From assembly GCF_900112005.1 (NCBI RefSeq), contig NZ_FOKK01000002.1:186001-250000 (forward strand): 64,000 bases of DNA, in the 5' to 3' direction. Positions 1 through 8,792 of the stretch are shown here, one piece after another. A program made the translations under genes and the position numbers. A model generated the notes under the pieces. The model saw only the letters and a list, made by a program, of their open reading frames with translations, searched no databases and was not told where the DNA came from. The stretch comes from Algoriphagus aquimarinus. Its GTDB lineage: Bacteria; Bacteroidota; Bacteroidia; Cytophagales; Cyclobacteriaceae. Numbering within the stretch: position 1 is the stretch's first letter; every line of letters starts with the position of its first letter.

Positions 1-607
1 CTCCTAGATTAGGAACCAGTGTAGTAAATGGATAATCCCCTATCTCTGGTCTAGCAGCTGATATGGATGAAAGCAAAGTTGATTTACCTGCATTTGGAAA
101 TCCTACCAAACCAACATCAGCGAGAAGCTTTAGCTCTAGAATGATCCACTCTTCTATTCCTTCTTCACCTGGCTGAGAATAATGTGGCGCTTGATTAGTC
201 GATGTTTTGAAATGGTCATTTCCCAAACCACCTCTTCCACCTTTGGTCAGAATAATTTCCTGTCCATCTTCGGTGATTTCAAATCGCTTCTCTCCTGTCT
301 CAGCATCTTTGGCAATAGTTCCAAGAGGTACTTCTAGGATCATGTCCTTTCCGTCCGCTCCAGTTCTTCTTCCACCTTCTCCGCTTTTACCAGCATCAGC
401 TATCACATGTTTTTTATATTTCAGATGGAGTAACGTCCACACTTGGGTAGTACCTCTTACTATAATGTGTCCACCTCTTCCACCGTCACCACCATCGGGA
501 CCACCTTTTGGAACGTGCTTTTCTCTTCGAAAATGAGTCGACCCAGGTCCACCTGCGCCTGATCGGGAGCAGAACTTAACGTAATCTATGAAATTTGAAT
601 CAGCCAT
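1..607 (-). CDS. obgE: GTPase Obg/CgtA (5' part, runs off left edge)
   Basis: Translating the minus strand from an ATG at 605-607 gives [20 protein letters not shown] followed by the glycine-rich Obg fold ([14 protein letters not shown]), then the G-domain P-loop GFPNAGKST near residue 170. The frame stays open to base 1, so about 200 residues of an expected 320-330 are present and the rest of the G domain lies outside the window. Obg is a ribosome-associated GTPase acting in 50S assembly and the stringent response. It lies downstream of adk on the same strand, but a terminator-like hairpin sits between them. The identification is firm because both the Obg fold and the G1 motif are readable. 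Confidence 0.96.
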   Translation of the reverse strand, partial: MADSNFIDYVKFCSRSGAGGPGSTHFRREKHVPKGGPDGGDGGRGGHIIVRGTTQVWTLLHLKYKKHVIADAGKSGEGGRRTGADGKDMILEVPLGTIAKDAETGEKRFEITEDGQEIILTKGGRGGLGNDHFKTSTNQAPHYSQPGEEGIEEWIILELKLLADVGLVGFPNAGKSTLLSSISAARPEIGDYPFTTLVPNLG

Positions 608-615
608 TTTTTGAT

Positions 616-646
616 AAAGAAAAAGGCTAAGCTTAAAAGCCTAGCC
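616..646 (-). terminator. intrinsic terminator after adk
   Basis: Read on the minus strand, a 10-bp stem (ggctaggctt / aagcttagcc, with one G-T pair) and a 2-base loop are followed by a T-rich run. It lies between the adk stop and the obgE start. Confidence 0.7.
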
Positions 647-681
647 AAATATGAATTGCAAAATTAGGAAAATAAAGGGAA

Positions 682-1254
682 TCAGTAGCTATCAATCACC
701 GAAGTGATGTCATTGAAGATTTGGTTGATTTCTCCTACACCATTGATTTTCTGAAGTTTGCTTTGCGAAGCATAATAGTCAGCCACAGGAAGAGTCTCGT
801 CTAAGTACACTTTTATCCTTGTATTGATTTTCTCATCATCCTGATCATCCACACGATTAGAGGTTTTACCTCTTTCCTTGATTCTAACTCGTAACACCTC
901 CTCAGGGACATCCAACGCTATCATTCCATTGATCTGTAGCTTGTGATGAGATAGCATTTCGTCCAGCGCTTCAGCCTGAGCGGTAGTACGTGGAAACCCA
1001 TCAAAAATAAATCCGCGAGCGTCCTTAGTTTCATTGATTTTGTCCTCTACCATACCGATTACTACTTCGTCAGGTACTAGACGGCCTTCGTTCATGTACT
1101 TTTTTGCGAGCTGACCGAGTTCCGTACCTTCTCCTAGATGCTTTCTAAAAAGATCTCCTGTAGATAAGTGCGTGAGTCCGTATTTCTCGATAAGCTTTTC
1201 ACTTTGAGTGCCTTTGCCTGCACCCGGAGGGCCAAATAATACAATATTATACAT
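682..1254 (-). CDS. adk: adenylate kinase
   Basis: Interconverts ATP + AMP and 2 ADP in the cytosol. The P-loop GPPGAGKGT is at residues 8-16. The NMP-binding segment (LSTGDLFRKHL), the DGFPRT motif and the Arg of the short lid region (RVDDQDDEKINTRIKVY) are all present. At 190 residues it is the short form: the lid lacks the 25-30 residue, often zinc-binding insertion of the long bacterial enzymes. It starts 15 bases after the hpt stop, so the two genes are probably co-transcribed. Adenylate kinase and a purine phosphoribosyltransferase side by side make sense as a purine salvage and energy-balance pair. Confidence 0.97.
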   Translation of the reverse strand: MYNIVLFGPPGAGKGTQSEKLIEKYGLTHLSTGDLFRKHLGEGTELGQLAKKYMNEGRLVPDEVVIGMVEDKINETKDARGFIFDGFPRTTAQAEALDEMLSHHKLQINGMIALDVPEEVLRVRIKERGKTSNRVDDQDDEKINTRIKVYLDETLPVADYYASQSKLQKINGVGEINQIFNDITSVIDSY

Positions 1255-1269
1255 TCGTAAGTCTATTAT

Positions 1270-1806
1270 TTAAGGAGTACTGAGTTGATAAATATCGGAT
1301 AGATTCCTACCCAAACCATCGTAATCAAGGCCGTAACCAACCACAAATTTATTGGGAATTTCAAAACCGACATAATCTAAAGCGTAATTAAAACGAAAAG
1401 CGTCAGGTTTATGCAGCAGTGTGACTATGGAAAGTTTGGCAGGATTGAATTCGGAAAGTGCCTTTAACAAATAATCCATGCTGATTCCTGTATCCACTAT
1501 ATCTTCTACGATCAGAACACTTTTGCCTTCAATTTTTTCTTCCAAACCCAATATAGAACGTACTTTTCCAGTAGATTCTGTACCCGAATAGCTACTTACC
1601 TTTATAAAAGAAGTGGAGAGAGGTAGGTCGATATACCTACACAGGTCTGCCATAAATACAAATGAGCCATTCAAAATTCCAAGAACAATTAATTCCTCCC
1701 CTGTAAAGTCTGCGGTGATTGCCTGCCCAAGCTGGGAATTCCGTTGATTAATTTTCTCAGCGCTGAGATATATTTCAAATTCTTTGTCTTTTACTACTAT
1801 ATTCAT
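1270..1806 (-). CDS. hpt: hypoxanthine phosphoribosyltransferase
   Basis: Salvages hypoxanthine (and usually guanine) with PRPP to give IMP or GMP. The PRPP-binding signature VLIVEDIVDTGISM is clear at about residues 97-110, preceded by the flexible-loop region (SSYSGTESTGKV) and followed by the C-terminal VGYGLDYDG purine-binding motif. Its 178 residues match the usual bacterial length. It follows the M42-type peptidase stop by 9 bases and precedes adk by 15 bases, so the three probably form one transcript. Confidence 0.95.
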   Translation of the reverse strand: MNIVVKDKEFEIYLSAEKINQRNSQLGQAITADFTGEELIVLGILNGSFVFMADLCRYIDLPLSTSFIKVSSYSGTESTGKVRSILGLEEKIEGKSVLIVEDIVDTGISMDYLLKALSEFNPAKLSIVTLLHKPDAFRFNYALDYVGFEIPNKFVVGYGLDYDGLGRNLSDIYQLSTP

Positions 1807-1815
1807 TCTATATAA

Positions 1816-2724
1816 TTAGAGTCTTTCCAATAAATAAGGATAAATCTTAATCATTGCTTCCAAATCAGCTAAGGAGACTTTTTCATCAGGCGTGTGGACA
1901 TTCTCCTCAGCCGCACCGATAAAACACCAATCAATGGCATATGGAGAAAACTGAACTTCTCTACCGTCGCTGCCGCCGTACTCTTCAACTTCAAGCTGAT
2001 AAGGAATCCCACTTTCGCTTACAAGCTCAATGATTTTATCAATAAACTTCTTTCGCGGAATAAATTTGTCCCGAATAGAGATCACCACCCCATTATGGAA
2101 CTGTACTCCTTCAGTAATCCACGTGATATCTGCTATCAACGCCTGCTTTATAGGAGAAGTTTCTTGGATGAACTTGAGCAAAAAAGGCATACTACCGCCC
2201 CCATGTTCCTCATATGTGGAAAAAATCACCCAACCATCGGTAATAGTTTCACACAATTCCATCGCAGTATATACCCCCAATCTATTATCTAGGTACGCTG
2301 CCTGAATAAATTCCTCGTCAATTCTGACGTTTTGGGCAAAAGAAAGTCGTGTCCCTGGATCAATTCCACGAGGAAAATCATGAGAAATAGCGTTTTCGTC
2401 ACCTTTTAATTTACAAGATATCTCACCTAAAGAATCTCTTCCCTCTAGATTAGTACCTTCAATTATCTCGGGTCCACCAACGCTAATCAACTGATTATTA
2501 TACCTTGACATGAAACCAATGGTATCCATATGCGCAAAAACAGCAGTTCTAGGCACTCCAAATTTCAATAAAATACAATCATGAAAATCTTCACCAGAAT
2601 AGATTTCAGGCAAAACATTCCAATAATTCTTTCGTTGGTCTATATATTGTAAAAGAAAATCTGACGTTTCAGACTCATCACCCGAAACACTATTTTGTTT
2701 GAGGATTTCGTATAGAAATTTCAT
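1816..2724 (-). CDS. M42/M20-like metallo-aminopeptidase
   Basis: A 302-residue cytosolic zinc peptidase of the M42 (glutamyl aminopeptidase/cellulase M) type. Visible motifs in order are the first metal ligand AHMDTIGFM (about residues 79-87), the bridging Asp in AYLDNRLGVYTAMEL, the catalytic Glu pair in STYEEHGGGS, the ligand Asp in ADITW, the GGSDG loop, and a C-terminal His in ENVHTPDEKV. These fit a co-catalytic two-metal site and removal of N-terminal residues from short peptides. No signal peptide is visible. It heads the run peptidase-hpt-adk. The exact subfamily (M42 versus a divergent M20) is less certain than the fold. Confidence 0.75.
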   Translation of the reverse strand: MKFLYEILKQNSVSGDESETSDFLLQYIDQRKNYWNVLPEIYSGEDFHDCILLKFGVPRTAVFAHMDTIGFMSRYNNQLISVGGPEIIEGTNLEGRDSLGEISCKLKGDENAISHDFPRGIDPGTRLSFAQNVRIDEEFIQAAYLDNRLGVYTAMELCETITDGWVIFSTYEEHGGGSMPFLLKFIQETSPIKQALIADITWITEGVQFHNGVVISIRDKFIPRKKFIDKIIELVSESGIPYQLEVEEYGGSDGREVQFSPYAIDWCFIGAAEENVHTPDEKVSLADLEAMIKIYPYLLERL

Positions 2725-2794
2725 TTTGGCATAAATTATGTTAATATTTCTTCGATAAATTTGAACAAAGACAGGAATTATTTTTTTCCCGGAA

Positions 2795-2823
2795 TTGGGT
2801 TTAAAATAATTCAGCTAGATTTG
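2795..2823 (+). promoter_or_regulatory. Bacteroidota promoter P1 of the OmpA-family gene
   Basis: TTG at 2795-2797, an 18-base spacer, then TAGATTTG at 2816-2823. This matches the primary sigma consensus of the phylum (TTTG, 17-20 bases, TAnnTTTG). Confidence 0.7.
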
Positions 2824-2849
2824 TAGTAAATTAAAAGTTAATAAATTTG
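2820..2849 (+). promoter_or_regulatory. Bacteroidota promoter P2 of the OmpA-family gene
   Basis: TTTG at 2820-2823, an 18-base spacer, then TAAATTTG at 2842-2849. Its upstream element is the last part of the P1 -7 element, so the two promoters overlap. The start codon lies 47 bases downstream. Confidence 0.7.
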
Positions 2850-2895
2850 TATTCACATCAATCAACACTTAAAATTTGAACAAAAATTTTTTGTT

Positions 2896-4182
2896 ATGAA
2901 AAAACTAATACTATCTACCCTAATGGCAGGAGCTTTGGCATTTGGAGCCAACGCCCAAGAATTCGACAAGTGGTCACTTGAAGTAAACGGCGGTTTTAAC
3001 AAACCAATGGCTCCTTTGACCCCTGGATTTCTTTCGCCTTCCCTTAACCTTGGTCACATTGACTTTGGTGCTCGTTACATGTTCAATGAAAAATTCGGTG
3101 TCAAAGTAGACTACGGTTTTGGTTCTTTTAAAGAAGCTGAAAACGGAAACCCTTCGACTGGTACTTTTAGTACAAAATACAACCGATTAGATCTTCAAGG
3201 TGTTGCAAACATTGGTCGTATCATGAATTTTGAATCTTTCACAAGATCATTTGGATTGTTACTACATGGTGGAGCAGGCATTGGCCAAGTTAAGCCTGAA
3301 GAGAATCTTCATGCTGGCTTCAAAGATGATGTTTACACGTTAATTTTTGGAGTAACCCCACAATTGAAGTTGGGTAAAGGAGTTGCACTTGTAGGTGACA
3401 TCTCTACTATCCTAAATGGTCGTCAGACTGTTGCATTTGATGGCGCTTCAGCAATCACTCCTCAATCAAACAATGGCTTCTACGGAGCTAATGGTACTTG
3501 GTGGACTGGAACTCTTGGAGTTCAGTTTTACCTAGGTAAAAATGAAGAGCATGCTGATTGGTTCATCGCAGCTGATAAATATGCTACTAAAGAGGAGCTT
3601 GCTACTCAGATCAACGGTATCAAAGACATGTTGAAAGATTCTGATGGTGATGGCGTTCCTGATTACTTGGACAAAGAGCCTAATACTCCAGCTGGAGCTA
3701 GAGTTAACTCTTCTGGTATGACTTTGGATTCTGACGGTGACGGAACTCCTGATCACATGGACAAGTGTCCATTCCTTCCTGGCCCAGCATCTACAAACGG
3801 ATGTCCTGTTGAGGAAGTACAAGAGCAGGTTGATTTCTTCAAGAAAGCGATCAATGACGGTTATGTAAACGTTTACTACGCATTCGATAGCGCTAAGCCT
3901 CTTGGATACTCTACTAGCGCTGCTAGCTATGTGTCTAACTTCTTGAAAAAGAATCCAGGAGTAAGTGTTGAGATTAAAGGTTATGCTGACGAAATCGGCC
4001 CTGAAGATTACAACATGAAGCTTTCTGAAAGAAGAGCTAAGTCAGTATATGACATCATAGTTGCTTCTGGAGTTGATGCTTCTAGATTATCTTACAAAGG
4101 ATATGGCGAAGATACTAGTGTTGACAAATCTTCTGCTGACGCAAGACAGTTGGCTAGAAGAGCTAGCTTCGAAGTGAAGTAA
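2896..4182 (+). CDS. OmpA-family outer membrane protein with thrombospondin type 3 repeats
   Basis: Exported by a signal peptide ending ANAQ (about residue 21). Residues 22-225 look like an eight-strand-type beta-barrel rich in alternating aromatic/Gly segments. Two calcium-binding TSP3-like repeats begin at residues 248 (DSDGDGVPDYLDKEP) and 278 (DSDGDGTPDHMDKCP). The C-terminal 110 residues are an OmpA peptidoglycan-binding domain with the GYADEIGPEDYNMKLSERRA motif, whose Asp and Arg bind diaminopimelate. The protein should tie the outer membrane to the cell wall. Two overlapping strong promoters upstream and a clean terminator downstream suggest a highly expressed single-gene unit. Confidence 0.93.
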   Translation: MKKLILSTLMAGALAFGANAQEFDKWSLEVNGGFNKPMAPLTPGFLSPSLNLGHIDFGARYMFNEKFGVKVDYGFGSFKEAENGNPSTGTFSTKYNRLDLQGVANIGRIMNFESFTRSFGLLLHGGAGIGQVKPEENLHAGFKDDVYTLIFGVTPQLKLGKGVALVGDISTILNGRQTVAFDGASAITPQSNNGFYGANGTWWTGTLGVQFYLGKNEEHADWFIAADKYATKEELATQINGIKDMLKDSDGDGVPDYLDKEPNTPAGARVNSSGMTLDSDGDGTPDHMDKCPFLPGPASTNGCPVEEVQEQVDFFKKAINDGYVNVYYAFDSAKPLGYSTSAASYVSNFLKKNPGVSVEIKGYADEIGPEDYNMKLSERRAKSVYDIIVASGVDASRLSYKGYGEDTSVDKSSADARQLARRASFEVK

Positions 4183-4203
4183 TTCACCCGACATACTAAT
4201 AAT

Positions 4204-4238
4204 AAAAAGAGCTCGATATTATATCGAGCTCTTTTTTA
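4204..4238 (+). terminator. intrinsic terminator after the OmpA-family gene
   Basis: A near-perfect palindrome (aaagagctcgata / tcgagctcttt) is followed by a run of six T, starting about 20 bases after the stop codon. Confidence 0.88.
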
Positions 4239-4702
4239 TTGCCTTAAATTTTCTTGCAAATATTACTTTGCTTTAAAGTCTCACACTTTTTGACTGCTTA
4301 ATGCTGCTTCTGCTGGTGAGCTAGTACATACTGGCTACTTAGATCGAAATTTTTATTGTTAGAAAAGTAGACGGCTAAACAACCATTGCTCGGAACTGAA
4401 ATGAATTAAGCCTTATTAAAAGCACACCTCCTACTGCTATAAATTGAGGATTATCGATTTTTCACAGGGACTTTGAAAGCAACTCCCATCATGCAATGAG
4501 GATTCTCAATTGAACTACCACTGATTGAAAAATTGTCTTGCTAATAAAACAAAAACCAGTAATCCGTAAAGCCCTAATAGATAGTAGCCTCCAGATGCTA
4601 TAGGATAGTAGAATCCTAAACCTGATAAGTCAAATAGGAATCGAACCCCAATTCAGCAGGTATTTAGCATATCTAGATTCTATTATAATCTACGTCAATT
4701 TG
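4239..4702. other. 464-base intergenic region with no recognisable gene
   Basis: Lies between the OmpA terminator and the 3' end of the DsrE gene. Short frames in all directions are broken by stops, and I see no strong hairpin or promoter. A T-loop-like string (gaatcgaacccc on the plus strand, near 4635) occurs but no tRNA folds around it. Confidence 0.5.
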
Positions 4703-5284
4703 TTAATCATCACTGACGTTGAGATAAGAGTATCCCATTTGGTCCAATGTGATGAAAGTAGTTTTGGCAGAAATGGCCATTTTAACCATTGGGGTAATAT
4801 TCTCACTTCCAAGTTTATAAAAAGCCATACTCTGTCCACAGACGTAAAATTTAACTCCAGCACCTTCTAAGGCTTTTATTGCCGCTATGTTTGGATTGGT
4901 AGTTTGATACTTTTTCTGATACTCCTCTTCCGAAAGAATTGCTTGTACTAGCCCCCCATGAATAACTGCTACAATCTGAATTTTTTCGGCAGGAACACCA
5001 TTCGCAATATTGAGATTGTAAGTCCTTGCCACTTCCAAAATAGTAGGATGAATCGCTGTGGAATCTTTCATTTTACCATAGAGATCTAAGGCAACCTTAT
5101 AATCAAGCGTCGAATCGTAAGGCAAAGCCCCATTAGATACGGGCATTACCCCTACCCAAGGATGGAAATCAAAGACCGGATAGGTTATTTTCTCTTTGAT
5201 GTAATCAGGCATTTGCCCTTGTGCCATTGCTCCTGAATAATTTAAAATAATCAGTAAGAATAATGGATAAAAAAAACGTTTCAT
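4703..5284 (-). CDS. exported DsrE-family protein
   Basis: A 193-residue protein with an N-terminal signal peptide (MKRFFYPLFLLIILNYSGAM, cleavage likely after AMA). The C-terminal 120 residues carry a DsrE/DsrF-like fold: a hydrophobic strand VAVIHGG, then FYVCGQSMAF with a single Cys at the position often conserved in DsrE sulfur-relay proteins, and an ITLDQMGYSYL ending. Periplasmic DsrE proteins are common in marine Bacteroidota and their substrate is unknown. The gene stands alone between two intergenic gaps. The family is well supported by CGQSM and overall pattern; a sulfur-transfer role is only inferred. Confidence 0.8.
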   Translation of the reverse strand: MKRFFYPLFLLIILNYSGAMAQGQMPDYIKEKITYPVFDFHPWVGVMPVSNGALPYDSTLDYKVALDLYGKMKDSTAIHPTILEVARTYNLNIANGVPAEKIQIVAVIHGGLVQAILSEEEYQKKYQTTNPNIAAIKALEGAGVKFYVCGQSMAFYKLGSENITPMVKMAISAKTTFITLDQMGYSYLNVSDD

Positions 5285-5436
5285 AACATTTTGGTTTAAA
5301 GAGTATTAGGAAAAATAGAGATATTTCATGGGAAAGCAAAACCTACTTTATCAGGATAAAAGCAGTGCATACATAAATATATTTTATTCCAAAAAATAAT
5401 TACTTCTGTGCTGAATTTCGGAGCACCTTTTCCCAC

Positions 5437-5444
5437 TACTTTTG
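5437..5444 (+). promoter_or_regulatory. -7 element upstream of the calcium/sodium antiporter
   Basis: TACTTTTG fits TAnnTTTG exactly. A TTTC at 5416-5419 at the right distance is an imperfect -33 match. The start codon is 50 bases downstream. Confidence 0.4.
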
Positions 5445-5494
5445 ACAGATTTATTTGGTTATAAAATCATACTTATTCCAACCGAGCTACTGAA

Positions 5495-6451
5495 ATGACT
5501 TTACCTATTATTCTCTTAATTGTCGGCCTGCTACTTCTTGTAAAAGGCGCTGATTGGCTTGTTGATGGTGCCTCCGTATTGGCAAAAAAACACAAAGTAT
5601 CAGATCTAGCTATTGGCTTAACGATAGTTGCTTTTGGTACTTCCGCACCAGAATTGGTCGTTAATTCTGTTGCTTCCATGGGAGGCTATCCTGACATTGT
5701 TTTTGGCAATGTAATTGGCTCGAATAACTTCAACTTATTTATCATCTTAGGGATAGCTGGCCTGATCACTCCTCTTACTGTGCAGTCAAGTTCTGTTTGG
5801 AAGGAAATTCCATTTTCATTCCTAGCAGCCATTATCCTGCTATTTTTAGCAAACAACTTCTTCAGTTCTGACACTCCTGGTCTATCAGCTGTAGATGGAA
5901 TTATCCTCCTAACCCTATTTGCGGGTTTTCTATACTACGTCTTTACCCAGCTAAAATCCGAGCCAGACAATAATGATATTATTCAAAAGGATTACTCCAA
6001 TCTTAAGATTTGGATGTTCATTCTCGCAGGTTTGACAGGACTAGTTTTAGGTGGAAAGCTGGTTGTAGATAATGCAGTAGCGATGGCTCAATCATTTGGT
6101 GTGAGTGAGAAAATCATCGGACTTACCATCGTGGCTGCTGGAACTTCCCTTCCAGAACTTGCCACTTCTGTAGTCGCATCGATGAAAAAGAATAATGACA
6201 TAGCTATCGGCAATATTATTGGCTCCAACATCTTCAACATCTTCTTAATACTTGGGGTGAGTTCGCTTATCACCCCTCTGGACTATACGCTCACATTCAA
6301 TACTGACCTTGCCATTTTAGGTGCAGGAACGCTTTTTTTGTTTGTCGCTATGTTTACCGGAAAGCGCAAAAAATTAGACCGCTGGGAAGCTGCCATACTT
6401 TTAGTTTCATACTTGGGCTACACCGTTTATTTAGTTAGCGGAGAAATCTGA
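5495..6451 (+). CDS. calcium/sodium antiporter (CaCA family, YrbG type)
   Basis: A 318-residue inner-membrane exchanger with about ten hydrophobic segments arranged as two inverted repeats. Each repeat carries the alpha signature: GTSAPELVVN from residue 48 (acidic Glu53) and GTSLPELATS from residue 216 (Glu221). The acidic residues coordinate Ca2+/Na+ in this family. Asn-rich segments VIGSNNFNLF and IIGSNIFNIF after each repeat are also typical. It precedes a CPA2 cation:proton antiporter by 23 bases, so the two transporters are probably one operon dealing with ion homeostasis in a saline habitat. Confidence 0.94.
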   Translation: MTLPIILLIVGLLLLVKGADWLVDGASVLAKKHKVSDLAIGLTIVAFGTSAPELVVNSVASMGGYPDIVFGNVIGSNNFNLFIILGIAGLITPLTVQSSSVWKEIPFSFLAAIILLFLANNFFSSDTPGLSAVDGIILLTLFAGFLYYVFTQLKSEPDNNDIIQKDYSNLKIWMFILAGLTGLVLGGKLVVDNAVAMAQSFGVSEKIIGLTIVAAGTSLPELATSVVASMKKNNDIAIGNIIGSNIFNIFLILGVSSLITPLDYTLTFNTDLAILGAGTLFLFVAMFTGKRKKLDRWEAAILLVSYLGYTVYLVSGEI

Positions 6452-6474
6452 TTTCCTGCTTAAATTTATAAAAT

Positions 6475-8622
6475 ATGCACCTAGATCAACTTTCGGAATT
6501 AATCTTGCCCATCGATAATCCGGTGCTCAAATTCCTATTGATTTTATTGATCATTTTGCTTGCACCGATTGCCCTTAATCGATTAAAAATCCCTCCACTT
6601 CTGGGGCTAATTATAGCAGGGGCTGTTGTAGGCCCGAAGGGACTAAATTGGATTGAACGTGACAGTAGCATAATCCTCTCGGGTACTGCTGGAATGCTTT
6701 ACATTATGTTTCTGGCAGGATTGGAAATTGACCTAGCAGATTTTCGGAAAAACAGTAAAAAAAGCATTGTATTTGGCATGTACACCTTCCTGATTCCTAT
6801 GATTCTGGGAATGATCACTGGATTGTATATTTTAAATTTCGGGATACTCACCTCAATTTTGCTTGCGAGTATGTTTGCTTCTCACACACTCATTGCTTAC
6901 CCAATGATTTCAAAGATGGGCATCGCAAAAAATAAGGCTGTCAACATTACAGTTGGAGGCACGCTGATCACAGACACACTTGCCTTGTTAGTACTTGCGA
7001 TAGTTGTTGGCGCCACTCAAGGTGAAGTAAACACCATTTTCTGGACCAAGTTAGTTGTGTCTTTAATAATCTTTACCTGCATCATCTTATTTCTGCTCCC
7101 AATGATTGCCCGTTGGTTTCTCAAGAAGTATGAAGACAGCGTCTCCCAATATGTATTTTGTTTGGTTCTCGTTTTTCTAGGGGCAGCCTTGGCAGAATTG
7201 GCAGGCGTGGAACCAATTATCGGCGCATTTCTCGTAGGCTTGGCAGTAAATCCATTAATCTCGCACACTTCTCCCCTGATGAATAGGATAGAGTTTGTCG
7301 GAAACGCAATTTTCATTCCTTTTTTCCTGATTGGTGTAGGGATGTTAGTTGATTTCTCAGTGTTCATCAATGGTTGGGAAGCCATCTTAGTAGCGATAGT
7401 TATGACAGTGGTAGCCACGCTCTCCAAGTATTTGGCTGCATTGGCTACTCAGAAAACCTATGGCTTTTCGAAAGATGAGCGAAGAATCATTTTCGGATTA
7501 AGCAATGCTCAGGCTGCAGCGACTTTGGCAGCTGTGACTGTAGGCTATAAAATTATTATAGGAACTGATGCCAATGGAGAACCGATTCGACTTCTCTCGG
7601 AATATGTGCTAAATGGTACTATCATCATGATCCTTGTGACCTGCACTATTGCTTCCTTAGAAGCGCAAAAAGGGGCCAAACGATTGGTAATGGCCGATTC
7701 ACCACTGGATGAAGACACCAACGAAGACGTGCAAGAACGGATCCTCATTCCAGTGAGAAATCAGGAAACTTCCGATGAGCTGATTCATCTTAGCATCATG
7801 CTAAAATCACCTCAAAAACAATCTAATCTGTATGCACTCAGCATTATCAATCCAGACTTGGAAGATACTAATGCTGAAATGAAAGCTCAGAAGACTCTCA
7901 ATCAAGCTAGCAAAACAGCCGGATCAACAGATCATTTCCTATACGAACTGCTACGCTATGACACTAATGTAGAACATGGAATTTCAGGAGTGATTCATGA
8001 AAACAAAATCACAGATTTGGTACTAGGATTACACGAAAAGTCAAAAATGGATGATAGTTTTCTTGGTAATCTCACTGAAGGGCTGCTAAGCAGGTGTAAT
8101 ACAACAACGTTTATTTATAAGCCTCATCAGCCTTTTGACACGCATAAGCGACATTTGGTTTTTATACCTCCTTATGCTGAAAAGGAGCTTGGCTTCCCTT
8201 TTTGGTTAGTTAAAGTATGGAACATCGCGAGAAACTCTGGAGCTAGAATGATCTTTTATGCTTCCGAAGAAACTAGAGAATACCTAGGAGACATTCTCCA
8301 AAAGCATCCAATACGAGTAGATTTCAGGCCTTTTCCTGAGTGGGATGAACTTGGGAATCTGAATATATTGCTCAAGCCTGACGACAATCTGATAATGGTA
8401 CTCAGTCGCAAAGGAGAAGCGTCTTACCATCCTCGACTAGAGCGAGTACCTCAATTGATTAATATTTGGCTTAAAAACCACAGCTTTATTCTCATCTATC
8501 CAAATCAACCCAAAGCTGGCAGGATGCCAATAATGGATATGATGCACGGTTCGTTGATTGGGCCAATTGAGCGTTTGGATTGGATAGGAAGAACAGTTGC
8601 TAGTCTTTTGAAAAGAAAATAA
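6475..8622 (+). CDS. CPA2-family cation:proton antiporter with C-terminal UspA-like domain
   Basis: A 715-residue protein. Residues 1-400 form about 12-13 transmembrane helices of a Na+(K+)/H+ exchanger, with the family segments LGLIIAGAVVGPKGL and GAALAELAGVEPIIGAFLVG. Residues about 415-715 are soluble and carry two degenerate universal-stress-protein-like alpha/beta halves (RILIPVRNQETSDEL at the start). This architecture is common in Bacteroidota. No TrkA-N nucleotide-binding motif is visible. It sits directly behind the CaCA antiporter on the same strand. The transported cation cannot be told from sequence. Confidence 0.9.
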   Translation: MHLDQLSELILPIDNPVLKFLLILLIILLAPIALNRLKIPPLLGLIIAGAVVGPKGLNWIERDSSIILSGTAGMLYIMFLAGLEIDLADFRKNSKKSIVFGMYTFLIPMILGMITGLYILNFGILTSILLASMFASHTLIAYPMISKMGIAKNKAVNITVGGTLITDTLALLVLAIVVGATQGEVNTIFWTKLVVSLIIFTCIILFLLPMIARWFLKKYEDSVSQYVFCLVLVFLGAALAELAGVEPIIGAFLVGLAVNPLISHTSPLMNRIEFVGNAIFIPFFLIGVGMLVDFSVFINGWEAILVAIVMTVVATLSKYLAALATQKTYGFSKDERRIIFGLSNAQAAATLAAVTVGYKIIIGTDANGEPIRLLSEYVLNGTIIMILVTCTIASLEAQKGAKRLVMADSPLDEDTNEDVQERILIPVRNQETSDELIHLSIMLKSPQKQSNLYALSIINPDLEDTNAEMKAQKTLNQASKTAGSTDHFLYELLRYDTNVEHGISGVIHENKITDLVLGLHEKSKMDDSFLGNLTEGLLSRCNTTTFIYKPHQPFDTHKRHLVFIPPYAEKELGFPFWLVKVWNIARNSGARMIFYASEETREYLGDILQKHPIRVDFRPFPEWDELGNLNILLKPDDNLIMVLSRKGEASYHPRLERVPQLINIWLKNHSFILIYPNQPKAGRMPIMDMMHGSLIGPIERLDWIGRTVASLLKRK

Positions 8623-8792
8623 GTATTACAACAGCTGGACTAGCCCCAAGCTGTTCGTCTGTATAAATCCACCTTTGATCATTTTTTAACTGATTTTTAC
8701 GCAAAATCAAAATATCTTTCCATGATTTTAATTCCCAGCAAGATTTGCTTTGGATGTAAAATCACCTCAAACCTAAACTTAACTGACATCTA

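Noticed and set aside
207..536. Plus-strand open frame of 109 codons
   Set aside because: It lies opposite obgE and its Pro/Ser-rich translation mirrors the Gly-rich Obg fold.
1894..2305. Two plus-strand open frames opposite the M42 peptidase
   Set aside because: They are antisense shadows of a gene with clear peptidase motifs.
4630..4670. T-loop-like string (minus strand ggggttcgattc) suggesting a tRNA
   Set aside because: No acceptor or anticodon stem can be built around it, and the T-stem itself pairs poorly.
7017..7427. 136-codon minus-strand frame
   Set aside because: Antisense to the transmembrane part of the CPA2 antiporter.
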